64,000 bases of DNA from Marivivens donghaensis (GCF_011806565.1 NZ_JAATOP010000011.1:44098-108097); one strand, 5' to 3'; positions 1-9,488 are shown, counted from the stretch's first letter. The notes: generated from the letters alone by a model not told the origin. A program made the numbers and translations.

Positions 1-1554
1 GGTCAGGTGGTAGTGGCCACCCAGAACGCGGGCGAAACCCTTGAGGAACGGCACGGCAACCGCAAAGCGCTCGGTGACGTCCTGCGCGACGAGCCACTCG
101 ATGGTCTCGCGTAGATCCTCGGCGGATTGCCAGACAGCTTCTGCCAGTTCGGGCATCTCGGTCTTGGCCTTGTCCGCACCTGCTTCGATTTCGTCGAGCA
201 GACGGAACGCAGCCTCGCCGCCGTCCATCATCTTACGGGCTACGAGGTCCATTGCCTGAATGCCGTTGGTGCCTTCGTAGATCGCGGTGACGCGGACATC
301 GCGGAGGTACTGCGCGGCGCCGGTCTCTTCGATAAAGCCCATGCCGCCGTGCACCTGAATGCCCGTGGTGGCGACTTCGATGCCGGTGTCGGTGCCGAAC
401 GCTTTGGCAATCGGGGTGAGCAGCGCGGCGCGTGCTTTCCATTTGTCGCTGCCGGTTGCGTTGCCCATGTCGATCGCAACGCCGCAAGCCAGAGCAATCG
501 AGCGGGCCACAAAGATATCGGCCTTCATGGTCGCCAACATGCGCCGCACATCCGCATGTTCGATGATCGTGCCGGTGCCGCCAACGCGGCCCTGCTTGCG
601 CTCCATCGCGTAGGCATAGGCGGCCTGATACGCGCCTTCAGCCGCACCGATGCCTTGGGTGCCGACGCCGAGGCGGGCGTTGTTCATCATTGTGAACATC
701 GCGGCCATACCGCCATGCTCAGGCCCGACGAGCCAGCCGGTCGCACCCTCATAGCTCATGACGGCAGTCGGCGAGCCGTGGAGGCCGAGCTTGTGCTCGA
801 GGCTCACCACGCGCAGCGAATTACGCTCGCCCAGCGTGCCGTCCTCGTTCGGAATGAACTTCGGGACCATGAACAGGCTAATGCCCTTCGTCCCCGGAAC
901 GCCATCAGGCAGACGGGCGAGGACGAGGTGGCAGATGTTTTCCGCAAAATCGTTGTCGGCCCAAGTGATGTAGATTTTTTGTCCCGTGATCGCGAAACTA
1001 CCGTCGCCGTTCGGCTCTGCCTTGGTCGAAAGCGCACCGACGTCCGAACCGGCCTGCGGTTCGGTCAGGTTCATGGTGCCGGTCCATTCGCCCGAAATCA
1101 GTTTCGGCAGATAGGTCGCTTTGATCTCTTCGCTGGCGTGCGCCTCAATCGCTTCGATCTGCCCTTGGCTCATCAGTGGGTTCAGTTGCAGCGCGAGGCA
1201 GGCGCCCGACATCATGTCGTTGACGGCGGTCGCGATGGTCAGCGGAAGGCCCATGCCGCCCTCTTCTTCGGATGCGCAAATGCCGATCCAACCGCCTTCG
1301 GCGATGGCCTGATAACCCTGCGCGAAACCGGGCGACGTGCGGACATTGCCGTTCTCCAGCTTGGCAGGGTACAGATCGCCGCTGCGGTTCAGCGGAGCGA
1401 TCTCGTTGTCGCAGAGCTTTCCGGCCTCATCCAGAATCGCATCCACCGTGTCCTTCGTCGCTTCGGCAAAGGCTTCGGTCTCGCTGACCTTGCTGTAGTC
1501 CACGACGTTTTCGAGGATGAAACGGAAATCGGCGACGGGGCTACGATATGGCAT
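1..1554 (-). CDS. Acyl-CoA dehydrogenase, DmdC (3-methylmercaptopropionyl-CoA dehydrogenase) type, C-terminus cut by window edge
   Basis: This is an FAD-dependent acyl-CoA dehydrogenase of the long (about 590 residue) group that includes DmdC of the DMSP demethylation pathway. The ATG at 1554 begins MPYRSPVADFRF. About 518 codons are present and the reading frame is still open at base 1, so the C-terminal end is missing. Visible motifs are the FAD/substrate loop TMNLTEPQAGSDVG, the segment GLHGSPTAVM, and the YEGTNGIQAMDL block that carries the catalytic glutamate in this family. It is divergent from the threonylcarbamoyl-AMP synthase gene, with about 110 bases between the two starts. The exact acyl-CoA substrate cannot be read from the sequence. 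DmdC homologues also occur in organisms that do not degrade DMSP, so a general acyl-CoA dehydrogenase role remains possible. Confidence 0.88.
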   Translation of the reverse strand, partial: MPYRSPVADFRFILENVVDYSKVSETEAFAEATKDTVDAILDEAGKLCDNEIAPLNRSGDLYPAKLENGNVRTSPGFAQGYQAIAEGGWIGICASEEEGGMGLPLTIATAVNDMMSGACLALQLNPLMSQGQIEAIEAHASEEIKATYLPKLISGEWTGTMNLTEPQAGSDVGALSTKAEPNGDGSFAITGQKIYITWADNDFAENICHLVLARLPDGVPGTKGISLFMVPKFIPNEDGTLGERNSLRVVSLEHKLGLHGSPTAVMSYEGATGWLVGPEHGGMAAMFTMMNNARLGVGTQGIGAAEGAYQAAYAYAMERKQGRVGGTGTIIEHADVRRMLATMKADIFVARSIALACGVAIDMGNATGSDKWKARAALLTPIAKAFGTDTGIEVATTGIQVHGGMGFIEETGAAQYLRDVRVTAIYEGTNGIQAMDLVARKMMDGGEAAFRLLDEIEAGADKAKTEMPELAEAVWQSAEDLRETIEWLVAQDVTERFAVAVPFLKGFARVLGGHYHLT

Positions 1555-1663
1555 GGCGGACGGTCCTGATGGGGTGACGCCACGGGGCAGCGTCACGTCT
1601 ATTTCACTTTTCGCCGCGACAGGGTATCCAAGCCCCCTGACCTCGCAACTGAAACGCCACGTC

Positions 1664-2608
1664 ATGAATTCGATCAATACGCGCGTCCTATCACCACACT
1701 CCGAAGGTATTAGTGAGGCTGCCCGCATCCTTGCAGGTGGCGGGCTCGTGTCTTTCCCAACAGAGACGGTCTACGGCCTGTTCGCCAATGCGACGGACGA
1801 TACCGCCGTTGCGCGGATCTACGAGGCCAAGGGGCGTCCGGCTTTCAATCCGTTGATCGTCCATGTGCCGGACATTGAAGCGGCCAAGAAATACGTCGAA
1901 TTGAATGATGATGCCGAGCGTCTGGCAGCGGCCTTCTGGCCAGGAGCCATCACGCTGGTGCTGCCGCTAAAGGCCGACGCGGGCATTTCAAAGCTGGTGA
2001 CGGCTGGCCTGTCGACTTTGGCGGTGCGGGTCCCTCATGGAGACGCCGCGCAAGCTGTCTTGCGTGAAAGTGGATTGCCGCTGTCAGGCCCGTCCGCGAA
2101 TCCGTCGGGCCGTGTCAGTCCGACATCTGCGCAGCATGTCATCTCTGGTCTGTCGGGCCGTATCGAAGCGGTTGTGGACGGCGGCACCTGCGCAGTCGGC
2201 GTCGAATCAACGATCATCGGGTGCGTGGGCGAGCCGACCTTGCTCCGCGCTGGCGGAACACCTGTCGAAGTGATCGAGGACTGCCTTGGCCGCAAGTTGG
2301 GCGTTGCGGGCGAAGCAATCGTAGCGCCGGGACAATTGGCGTCACACTACGCGCCGCAGGGTGCCGTGCGGCTCAACGCGACCGATAAACGCGACGGCGA
2401 AACGCTGCTTGGCTTCGGGGAGGTTGTCGATGCCGACCTGAACCTGTCACCTTCGGGTGATCCGGTTGAGGCCGCGGCAAACCTCTTCGCCTGCCTGCAT
2501 CAGCTGGACGCGATGAACGCTCAGAACATCGCGGTCTCGCCCATTCCCGAAATGGGTTTGGGGCAAGCGATTAACGACCGTCTGCGCCGCGCCGCTGCGC
2601 CGCGCTAA
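1664..2608 (+). CDS. tsaC: L-threonylcarbamoyladenylate synthase (Sua5/YrdC family)
   Basis: The 314-residue protein makes threonylcarbamoyl-AMP from threonine, bicarbonate and ATP, the first step of the t6A modification at position 37 of ANN-decoding tRNAs in the cytoplasm. The N-terminal YrdC domain (about residues 15-200) shows FPTETVYGLFANA, KGRPAFNPLIVHV and SGPSANPSGRVSPT. A C-terminal SUA5 domain follows, starting near PGQLASHYAPQ, so this is the two-domain Sua5 form rather than the short YrdC form. The reading frame is open further upstream, but the ATG at 1664 gives the normal family N-terminus. The stop codon abuts the stop of the convergent small membrane-protein gene. Confidence 0.93.
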   Translation: MNSINTRVLSPHSEGISEAARILAGGGLVSFPTETVYGLFANATDDTAVARIYEAKGRPAFNPLIVHVPDIEAAKKYVELNDDAERLAAAFWPGAITLVLPLKADAGISKLVTAGLSTLAVRVPHGDAAQAVLRESGLPLSGPSANPSGRVSPTSAQHVISGLSGRIEAVVDGGTCAVGVESTIIGCVGEPTLLRAGGTPVEVIEDCLGRKLGVAGEAIVAPGQLASHYAPQGAVRLNATDKRDGETLLGFGEVVDADLNLSPSGDPVEAAANLFACLHQLDAMNAQNIAVSPIPEMGLGQAINDRLRRAAAPR

Positions 2609-2926
2609 TCAGTCCTGTTCGTGGCGCTGACGTAGCTCTGCCGCTTCCTGACGCGCATCGCGAAGGCCTTCCATTGCAGCGCGAAGCTCGGCCTCGGTCT
2701 GCGCCAGTTGGTTCGTCATGTCCGCTTCACGCTGCTGCATGTAGGTGATCGCCTGATCGCGGGTCTCCTCGGCTTCGTGCAGGGCCTGCGCCATGCGATC
2801 GAGTTCGCCGATGTCCGCGCGAGTCACGCGGGTGAAGCGGTTGACCAGCCAGCTTGCGAACCAGCCAAGAGCGAATGCCACGAAAAGGATGATGGCGGTT
2901 GCGAGAATGAGTTCTGTTCTGTTCAC
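2609..2926 (-). CDS. Small membrane protein with one TM segment and a coiled coil
   Basis: This 105-residue protein has one hydrophobic segment (about residues 7-29) followed by a charged, glutamate/alanine/arginine-rich stretch of about 70 residues that looks like a continuous coiled coil, ending RQRHEQD. The family was not recognised. It lies 11 bases downstream of the large OmpA-domain gene on the same strand, so the two are probably co-transcribed, and both have an N-terminal membrane anchor. A role in the envelope together with that protein is an inference from position only. Confidence 0.75.
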   Translation of the reverse strand: MNRTELILATAIILFVAFALGWFASWLVNRFTRVTRADIGELDRMAQALHEAEETRDQAITYMQQREADMTNQLAQTEAELRAAMEGLRDARQEAAELRQRHEQD

Positions 2927-2937
2927 AGCGATCGTCC

Positions 2938-4839
2938 TTATTCGGCAGCCGCTTCGGGCTCGGCTGGTGTTTCTTCGGCGGTTGCGTCCGCGTCTTCTTC
3001 GGCAGTGGCTTCACCGTCTTCGGCGGCCTCATCCTCGGTCACAAGACGGAACTCGATGCGGCGGTTCGCCTCGCGGCCTTCTTCGGTGCCGTTGTCGGCA
3101 ATCGGATCGGCCTCGCCGTAACCGATTGCATTGAAGCTGGAGGTCGGCACGCGGCGGGCACGCAGGGCGGACAGAACCGCTTCGGCGCGTTCCTGCGACA
3201 GAGCGAGGTTCATCTCTTCGCGGCCCTGGCTATCGGTATAACCCGCGATTTCGATGCTAAGGTCGATACACTGGCTGAGGATCTCGGCGATGTCGTTCAT
3301 CGTCGCGCCAGCTTCGGCGGTCAGCGTGGCCGAACCCGGATCAAAGGTGATCTTACGATTCGCGGTTACGATGTTGATCTGCGACACGCACTGTTCCGGC
3401 GAGGGGCCCGCGACGACCAGATCGAGCTCCGGCAGATATTCGACGTTGATGCTGAAATCCGCGTCCGGTCCGAGCTTGTTCACAAGAAGGCCGGAGATGT
3501 CGGCGGATGCCTCTTCGTTGCCAGTGGTGCCTGACACGACGATGCTATCAGGCTCCACGGTCAGCGAACCTTCTTTCAGGCGAGAGAGAGCTTCGAGACC
3601 AGCCAGAATGCGGACCTGCCAGTCGGTCGGCAGGTTTTCGTCGGTGAGCGTACCCATCTCGACCTCGCTACCGGGGAAACGGGCTTGCGCGAAGTTCTCG
3701 ACAAGCGTCGTCGTAAGATCGTTCGGGAGGCGTCCGGTCAGTGTCACACCGTCATCGTCGGTCAGCGCGGCAATGAACTGCGGCGGACCGGTCTCGGATT
3801 CGACTTCCGGCTCTGGCAGCGTGGCGCTGAGCGCGAATACTTCGGGAAGACGGTTTTCGAGGCGGCCAACGACTTCATCGAAAGTGTCCTGCGGGGTGTC
3901 GATCAGCGCTTCGATGGTCACATCGGCATCGCTCACCGTCAGGGTGCCGCCGCCGAGAGACGCAATCGCCTCGATCGACTGGGATACAACGTTGCCCCAC
4001 TGGCGCGATGGGGAGCCGAGGCCGAGCGTACAGCCGCTGCGACCTTCGAAACCGGCGTTGGCTGCGGCTTGCAGGATTATGTCCTGCGCTTCGGCGGTGT
4101 CAGCGGTGCACGCTTCAAAGCGGGCGCCATTGGTGTCGAGGATAAAGCGGGTGATAAACGGGCTGACGACGGGGCGCGGCGCTGTGATATTCAGCTGCAT
4201 CGCGACGCCTTCGGGCTTCATCGCACGAATCCGGCGTTCCAGTTGGGCACGTTGTTCAGGGCTGTCAGAGCTAGCTGTGATCTGGACCAGACCAGCCGAT
4301 ACCGAGATTTTCGAGCGGGGAAGGATATCCATCGCGCGGACGCCAAAGTGCATCGACGCGCGCCAACTGGACGGAACGGGGTAGTCCGCGGTTTCCAGCA
4401 GGTCGGTCACCGGATCACCTTCGGCCATGTCTTGCAGGTCGTCGGTCAGGCTTTCGCGATCGGTATCTGCGGGAATGAGGCCGATCAGGGATACGCCGCT
4501 TTCGTTGCGGAGCATCTCGATCGCAAAGTCAGGGGCTACGGCGCGGCTGGTGTCTTTGACGCTGGCGTTGTTGATCACGCGGCTCGCATCGACGACCCCG
4601 CCAGCAACAGTCACCGCGCGGAGGCGTGCGACTTCCGTCGGCGCTTCGCCCTCAATGACAATCTGGAGGCCGTCCGCAATCACGCGCGACCACGCCATGT
4701 TCGCGTCGATCAGCGCTTCCTGCACCGCCATGCCGGATCGTTTTTCAAGCAAACTGACAGAGGTGCTCGAGCCCACATAGGCGACGAGTGCCGCTGCGCC
4801 GAAAGTTGCGACGCGGATGAGAATAGAAGAAAGCCGCAT
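2938..4839 (-). CDS. OmpA-family protein with N-terminal anchor and BON-like repeats
   Basis: This is a 633-residue envelope protein. An N-terminal hydrophobic segment (about residues 5-27) precedes a long region with recurring patterns such as GLQIVIEGEAPTEVAR and VTLTGRLPNDLTTTLV that resemble BON-type modules. The C-terminal OmpA domain (about residues 500-610) is clear: ITFDPGSATLTAEAG, then IEIAGYTDSQGREEMNLALS, then REANRRIEFRLV, which is the peptidoglycan-binding pattern. The tail is rich in Glu and Ala. The ATG at 4839 was chosen over a TTG at 4866 because it places the hydrophobic segment directly at the N-terminus. The likely role is linking or sensing peptidoglycan from the cell membrane; the partner is unknown. 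Confidence 0.85.
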   Translation of the reverse strand: MRLSSILIRVATFGAAALVAYVGSSTSVSLLEKRSGMAVQEALIDANMAWSRVIADGLQIVIEGEAPTEVARLRAVTVAGGVVDASRVINNASVKDTSRAVAPDFAIEMLRNESGVSLIGLIPADTDRESLTDDLQDMAEGDPVTDLLETADYPVPSSWRASMHFGVRAMDILPRSKISVSAGLVQITASSDSPEQRAQLERRIRAMKPEGVAMQLNITAPRPVVSPFITRFILDTNGARFEACTADTAEAQDIILQAAANAGFEGRSGCTLGLGSPSRQWGNVVSQSIEAIASLGGGTLTVSDADVTIEALIDTPQDTFDEVVGRLENRLPEVFALSATLPEPEVESETGPPQFIAALTDDDGVTLTGRLPNDLTTTLVENFAQARFPGSEVEMGTLTDENLPTDWQVRILAGLEALSRLKEGSLTVEPDSIVVSGTTGNEEASADISGLLVNKLGPDADFSINVEYLPELDLVVAGPSPEQCVSQINIVTANRKITFDPGSATLTAEAGATMNDIAEILSQCIDLSIEIAGYTDSQGREEMNLALSQERAEAVLSALRARRVPTSSFNAIGYGEADPIADNGTEEGREANRRIEFRLVTEDEAAEDGEATAEEDADATAEETPAEPEAAAE

Positions 4840-4897
4840 GAATTGCCGTTCTTGAGTGTCCCGCAAGGTGTGTAGGACGCAACAGGCGGTAGTTCAA

Positions 4898-5857
4898 TCA
4901 AATGAGCAGTGCGCAGGCGAAAAACAGCACAGGGATCAGTCCCGCATTCCGGTTCGAGCGGAAAAGCATGAGCAGACGGTCGTTATCTTCGGGAGCGAAG
5001 CGCGTGAGCTGCCACATCAGGTGCCACCCCAGCGCCCAAACGCCGCAAAGCGCGACCACCAGCGAAAGCGGGTTCCGGTCGAGCGTGGCCAGGATCGTCG
5101 CTGCCATCGCGAAGAGCACCGTAAGAACAAGGAAGCGGCGGAGCCACTGCGCGGACTGTTCGCCAAACAGGCGTGCCGTGGATTTCACGCCGATCAGCGC
5201 GTCGTCCTCGGTGTCTTGGTGCGCGTATATGGTGTCGTAGAATAGCGTCCACCAGATGCCCGCGAAGTAGAGGATCACGGGCGCCGCGCTCAGGCTGCCC
5301 GTATGCGCCGCCCATCCGACCAGAGCGCCCCAGTTGAACGCAATGCCGAGGAAGACCTGCGGCCACCATGTGAACCGCTTCGCAAACGGATAGATCGCCA
5401 CGGGGCCGAGCGACAGGACGCCAAGCGCGATAGCGAACGGCGGGAAGGTCAGCAGGATACCGAGCGACACGAGCGACTGGATCGCCATCCACGCGGCCGC
5501 TTGCTTTGTCGTGACCTGCCCCGAGGGGATTGGTCGCGAACGGGTCCGCGCGACCTGCGCGTCGATCTTGCGGTCGGTGATGTCATTCCACGTACAACCC
5601 GCGCCGCGCATCAGGAACGCTCCGGCAGCGCAGCCGACAGCGATCCAGAGGTCATACCAGCTCGCCGTATTGGTGCTCAGCATGGCGAGCAGCAGGCTCC
5701 ACCAGCATGGCAAAAGCAGCAGCCACGTCCCGATCGGGCGGTCGGCGCGGGACAGGCGCAGGTAAGGGCGGCTCCATGCCGGAGCGATGGTATCGACCCA
5801 GTTTCCCTTGACCGCATCCGCGACCGTGCCTTGCGGTGTTTGGCTCTGTTCCGACAT
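4898..5857 (-). CDS. ubiA: 4-hydroxybenzoate polyprenyltransferase UbiA
   Basis: UbiA is an integral membrane prenyltransferase of ubiquinone synthesis that joins 4-hydroxybenzoate to a polyprenyl diphosphate. The 319-residue protein has several hydrophobic helices. The first aspartate-rich motif is NDITDRKIDAQVARTRSRP (N91, D92, D95, D99) and the second is DTIYAHQDTEDD. Both bind Mg-diphosphate in this family. The length is slightly above the usual 290 because of a hydrophilic N-terminal extension of about 30 residues. It is divergent from rsmE. Confidence 0.95.
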   Translation of the reverse strand: MSEQSQTPQGTVADAVKGNWVDTIAPAWSRPYLRLSRADRPIGTWLLLLPCWWSLLLAMLSTNTASWYDLWIAVGCAAGAFLMRGAGCTWNDITDRKIDAQVARTRSRPIPSGQVTTKQAAAWMAIQSLVSLGILLTFPPFAIALGVLSLGPVAIYPFAKRFTWWPQVFLGIAFNWGALVGWAAHTGSLSAAPVILYFAGIWWTLFYDTIYAHQDTEDDALIGVKSTARLFGEQSAQWLRRFLVLTVLFAMAATILATLDRNPLSLVVALCGVWALGWHLMWQLTRFAPEDNDRLLMLFRSNRNAGLIPVLFFACALLI

Positions 5858-5980
5858 CTGGATTGCCCCGTGACTGCGAAATTCGGTCCTATGTAGAGCA
5901 ACCCCGCCGTGAAGAGCAAATCGTCAATGCTGCGCCATTGGCCTCTGGCAATCGGGGAGGGGCAAACATATTGTCCGGCT

Positions 5981-6703
5981 ATGGCTTCGAAAGTACGTCT
6001 CTTTGTCGATTGCCCTCTGGCTGAGGGTCTGGATGTTCCGCTTGCGAAAGAGCAGGCGCATTACCTGTTCGGCGTCATGCGCCTCGATGTCGGGACGGTG
6101 ATTTCACTGTTTAATGGCAAGGACGGCGAATGGGATGCCGAGGTCGTTCAGGCCGGAAAGAAAAGTGGGTCTCTGCGCTGCGTAGTGCAAACGAAGCCGC
6201 TGCAAATGCCGCCGGACCTGTGGTTCTATTTTGCGCCGATCAAGAAAGACCGCACCGACTTCATCGTCGAAAAAGCCGCAGAGATGGGCGCGGCAAAGAT
6301 CATTCCCGTGCAGACCGAATTCACCAACTCCGCCCGCATCAATCAGGAACGCCTGCAAGCGCACGCTTTGGAAGCCGCCGAACAATGCGGCGGGACTTTT
6401 GTGCCTGAGGTGATGGAGTTGCAAAAGCTGCCCAAGGTGCTCGACCACTGGGATGCGAGCCGCCAGCTGATGTTCTGTGACGAAACGCTGGTCGGCGCCA
6501 AAGAGGCGCTGGGCAACGTGCCGCGCGGTCCTTGGGCGATACTCATCGGGCCGGAAGGCGGGTTCTCGGAAAGCGAACGCGAACGGCTGAAGCGTCAGCC
6601 CTATGCGCATTCGGTGAGCCTCGGCCCGCGTATCCTGCGTGCCGATACCGCTGCCGTTGCGGCGGTGACCGTCTGGCAACAGCACCTCGGTGACTGGGAA
6701 TGA
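5981..6703 (+). CDS. rsmE: 16S rRNA (uracil1498-N3)-methyltransferase RsmE
   Basis: RsmE is a SPOUT-class, SAM-dependent enzyme that methylates U1498 of 16S rRNA. From the ATG at 5981 the protein has 240 residues, the usual family size. The frame stays open 24 codons further upstream, but that extension lacks family similarity. The C-terminal trefoil-knot motifs IGPEGGFSESE and LGPRILRADTAAVAAV are present. The last has Asp where RsmE usually has Glu (RILRxETA), a conservative change. The stop overlaps the start of the GNAT gene by 4 bases (ATGA), indicating translational coupling. Confidence 0.93.
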   Translation: MASKVRLFVDCPLAEGLDVPLAKEQAHYLFGVMRLDVGTVISLFNGKDGEWDAEVVQAGKKSGSLRCVVQTKPLQMPPDLWFYFAPIKKDRTDFIVEKAAEMGAAKIIPVQTEFTNSARINQERLQAHALEAAEQCGGTFVPEVMELQKLPKVLDHWDASRQLMFCDETLVGAKEALGNVPRGPWAILIGPEGGFSESERERLKRQPYAHSVSLGPRILRADTAAVAAVTVWQQHLGDWE

Positions 6704-7518
6704 AGGCGACCGAAGCCGATGTGCCGGAGATCATTGCGTTTCTGAACCAAGCGCCGCATCGCGCCATGTTCCCGCTGTCCAACCTGTTCAATCACGGGAT
6801 CGGTGCCGACGGGCCATATGGCACGCACTGCTATCTGGTGCGGAATGCAGCAGGCGAGATCACCGACCTCATCGCGCTCACGAACGAAGGCAACGCGATG
6901 CCGTGTTGCCCGACGGGTCCGAAGCCCGAACTGCTCGCCGGTAACACGGTCAAAGGCGTCCTCGCCCCGACCGATGAGGCCCGCCCGTTGATCGACGCGC
7001 TCGGGCTGGATAATCCGACCTTGGTCAGCCGCGATGAGCCGCATTTCCTGCTCGACCTCGACAAGGTGGTCACTCCAGACGGTGACACCCACGTGGTCCA
7101 CATCAGCGAAGCGCCGAGCGAGGTCGCGGAGTGGTTCCCGCCCTACATGCAGGAAGTCCTTGGCCGCGATCCGGTCGATGCGATGGAGGAGGGGCGGCAG
7201 ACCTACCTCAAGGCACTATCGGGCCGCGACTACATCGTGCTCATGGATGGTGAAACGCCTGTCGCGATGGCAAACCTCAACGCGCGACTGACGGATATCG
7301 TGCAGGTCGGCGGTGTGTTCACGCCGCACGCCCACCGTGGTCGCGGCTACGCCAAACGCGTGACGGCCCTCCTGATGGAACGGGCCCGCAACGAAGGTGT
7401 CCGCCACGGAACGCTGTTTGCCGCCAACGAGTCGGCGGCGCGCGCCTATCAGGCCATCGGGTTCGAACGCATCGGTGACTTCACCCTGTTCATCATGAAA
7501 GAGCCGCAAATTGTCTGA
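6700..7518 (+). CDS. GNAT-family N-acetyltransferase
   Basis: This 272-residue protein carries a C-terminal GNAT fold (about residues 130-272). The acetyl-CoA-binding loop is seen as HAHRGRGYAKRVTALLMERA and is followed by GTLFAANESAARAYQAIGFERIG, a typical motif-B region. The first 120 residues are a divergent domain, perhaps a second degenerate GNAT-like half. The substrate is unknown. It overlaps rsmE by 4 bases and the next gene by 8 bases, so these three form one operon. The function cannot be narrowed beyond acyl-CoA-dependent N-acylation. Confidence 0.85.
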   Translation: MKATEADVPEIIAFLNQAPHRAMFPLSNLFNHGIGADGPYGTHCYLVRNAAGEITDLIALTNEGNAMPCCPTGPKPELLAGNTVKGVLAPTDEARPLIDALGLDNPTLVSRDEPHFLLDLDKVVTPDGDTHVVHISEAPSEVAEWFPPYMQEVLGRDPVDAMEEGRQTYLKALSGRDYIVLMDGETPVAMANLNARLTDIVQVGGVFTPHAHRGRGYAKRVTALLMERARNEGVRHGTLFAANESAARAYQAIGFERIGDFTLFIMKEPQIV

Positions 7519-8035
7519 GTTTCTACGCCCCGAAGTCCGCGTCTTTCTCGCTCGATATGCACAGGCAATGTTCGGCTGCGCGATCGTGCTGTTCGGCGTT
7601 TGGTGGATCACGATCAGCTTCGGGATGATGCGCGGGCTTGGTGTGGCGATCGTGGTGGCCGGTTTCGGCCTCGCTGTCGAAGGGCTGCGCCGCGCGCGTC
7701 TGACGGGCAAGTCGACCGGAAAAGGCCCGGGCATCGTCGAAATCGACGAGCGGCGTATCACATGGATGTCGGGCCATTTCGGCGGCTCCATCGCGATGGA
7801 CGCCCTTGCTACGGTGGACATTCAGATCACGCCCGAAGGCGAAGCGCTCTGGGTTTTCCTGCAAACCGACGGCGAACGTCTGGTGGTTCCGGCCAGCGCC
7901 AAGGGCGCGGAAAAGATCGTAGATGTGCTCTCCGCTCTCAAGGGGCTCGACTACGATGCGGCGCTGCGTGCTATGTCTTCTGACGAAGCGGGGCGTTTTC
8001 ACCTGTGGCGTTCGCAGCAGAGGCAGCTCGATTAA
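7511..8035 (+). CDS. Two-TM membrane protein of unknown function
   Basis: This 174-residue protein starts at a TTG at 7511, inside the end of the GNAT gene. Two hydrophobic segments (about residues 17-33 and 40-57) are followed by a soluble region of about 115 residues with alternating hydrophobic positions (GIVEIDERRITWMSG, ALWVFLQTDGERLVVP) that looks beta-rich, possibly a PH-like fold. No catalytic motif was found. The tight overlap with the GNAT gene implies coupled translation. The glutamate-cysteine ligase gene starts 79 bases downstream. Confidence 0.75.
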   Translation: MSEFLRPEVRVFLARYAQAMFGCAIVLFGVWWITISFGMMRGLGVAIVVAGFGLAVEGLRRARLTGKSTGKGPGIVEIDERRITWMSGHFGGSIAMDALATVDIQITPEGEALWVFLQTDGERLVVPASAKGAEKIVDVLSALKGLDYDAALRAMSSDEAGRFHLWRSQQRQLD

Positions 8036-8113
8036 CGCTGGCGGTCGGGTTGACTTGGCCACCGTTTGACTACACCTGTTTGTTCCCGACACAGCCAACG
8101 ATCGAGGCTTTCC

Positions 8114-9484
8114 ATGTCTATTCCCCAATCCGGCGGCGGCCTCATCGAGCGTCACGAAGACCTCGCTGAGTACCTTGCATCCGGCTGCAAGCCCAAGTCC
8201 GACTGGCGGATCGGGACCGAGCACGAGAAGTTCGGCTACTGCAAAGACAACCTGCGCCCGCTGCCTTACGACGGCCCGCGCTCGATCAAGGCCGTGCTGG
8301 AGGCGCTTCAGTCCCGCTATGACTGGGATCCGGTTTTTGAAGGCGACAACATCATTGGCCTGACAAAGGACGGTGCGAACGTCAGCCTCGAACCAGGTGG
8401 ACAGCTGGAACTGTCGGGCGCGCCTCTCGAAACCATTCACCAGACCTGCGACGAGGTGAACACCCACCTGCGCGAAGTCAAAAGCATCGCGGACGAGATC
8501 GGTGTCGAATTCATCGGCCTCGGCGCTGCGCCGATCTGGTCGCACGATGACATGCCGCGTATGCCCAAGGGCCGCTATGCCCTGATGACCGATTACATGG
8601 ATCGCGTCGGCACCCACGGCAAACAGATGATGTACCGGACCAGCACGGTTCAGGTGAACCTCGACTTTTCGTCCGAAGCGGACATGATCCAGAAGATGCG
8701 CGTGTCGCTGGCACTTCAGCCGCTCGCAACTGCGCTGTTTGCGAATTCGCCGTTCCTCGACGGTAAGGTGAACGGTCACAAGTCGTGGCGCAGCCGTGTT
8801 TGGCGCGGCCTCGACGATTCCCGCACTGGTATGCTGCCGTTCGTGTTCGAAGAAGACTTCGGCTTCGAGCGTTACGTCGAATATGTGCTCGATGTGCCGA
8901 TGTACTTCGTCTACCGCGACGGCAAATACATCGACGCGCTGGGCCAGTCGTTCCGCGACTTCCTCAAGGGCGAGCTTCCCGCGCTGCCGGGTGAAAAGCC
9001 GACGATGTCGGACTGGGCGGACCACTTGACCACTGTCTTCCCCGAGGTGCGCCTGAAGAAGTTCATCGAAATGCGCGGCGCCGATGGTGGCCCGTGGCGT
9101 CGCCTATGCGCGCTGCCTGCGTTCTGGGTTGGTCTCCTGTACGACCAGTCCGCTATGGATGCCGCTTGGGATATCGTCAAAGGCTGGGATGCCGAGACCC
9201 GCGAGACGCTGCGCGTTGCGGCGTCCGAACAGGGGCTTCAGGCGCAGGTCGGCGATATCAACATGCACGAATTGGCTCGCGAAGTCGTTTCGATCGCCGA
9301 AGGTGGCCTCAAGGCCCGCGCCCGTACCGGAGCGAACGGCCTGATCCCTGACGAGACCCACTTCCTTAACGCGCTGAAAGAAAGCGTGGAGAGCGGCAAG
9401 ACACCTGCGGACGAACTGCTCGACCACTACAACGGTGACTGGGGCGGTGATCTGACAAAGATCTACGAAGCCTACCGCTACTAA
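8114..9484 (+). CDS. gshA: Glutamate-cysteine ligase, alphaproteobacterial/plant type
   Basis: This enzyme catalyses ATP-dependent formation of gamma-glutamylcysteine, the first step of glutathione synthesis in the cytoplasm. The protein from the ATG at 8114 has 456 residues (MSIPQSGGGLIERHEDL), matching the GCS2-type enzymes of alphaproteobacteria and plants. Supporting segments are DWRIGTEHEKFGYC near the N-terminus, VSLEPGGQLELSGAP, YRTSTVQVNLDFSSE and KFIEMRGADGGPWRRLCALPA. An in-frame upstream TTG at 8066 was rejected as it adds 16 unrelated residues. A TTGACT hexamer at 8050-8055 may be the -35 of its own promoter. A strong terminator follows the stop. Confidence 0.95.
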   Translation: MSIPQSGGGLIERHEDLAEYLASGCKPKSDWRIGTEHEKFGYCKDNLRPLPYDGPRSIKAVLEALQSRYDWDPVFEGDNIIGLTKDGANVSLEPGGQLELSGAPLETIHQTCDEVNTHLREVKSIADEIGVEFIGLGAAPIWSHDDMPRMPKGRYALMTDYMDRVGTHGKQMMYRTSTVQVNLDFSSEADMIQKMRVSLALQPLATALFANSPFLDGKVNGHKSWRSRVWRGLDDSRTGMLPFVFEEDFGFERYVEYVLDVPMYFVYRDGKYIDALGQSFRDFLKGELPALPGEKPTMSDWADHLTTVFPEVRLKKFIEMRGADGGPWRRLCALPAFWVGLLYDQSAMDAAWDIVKGWDAETRETLRVAASEQGLQAQVGDINMHELAREVVSIAEGGLKARARTGANGLIPDETHFLNALKESVESGKTPADELLDHYNGDWGGDLTKIYEAYRY

Positions 9485-9488
9485 TGAA

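Noticed and set aside
127..1569. A 480-codon plus-strand frame over the acyl-CoA dehydrogenase
   Set aside because: The minus strand carries the clear acyl-CoA dehydrogenase motifs; the plus frame is a shadow.
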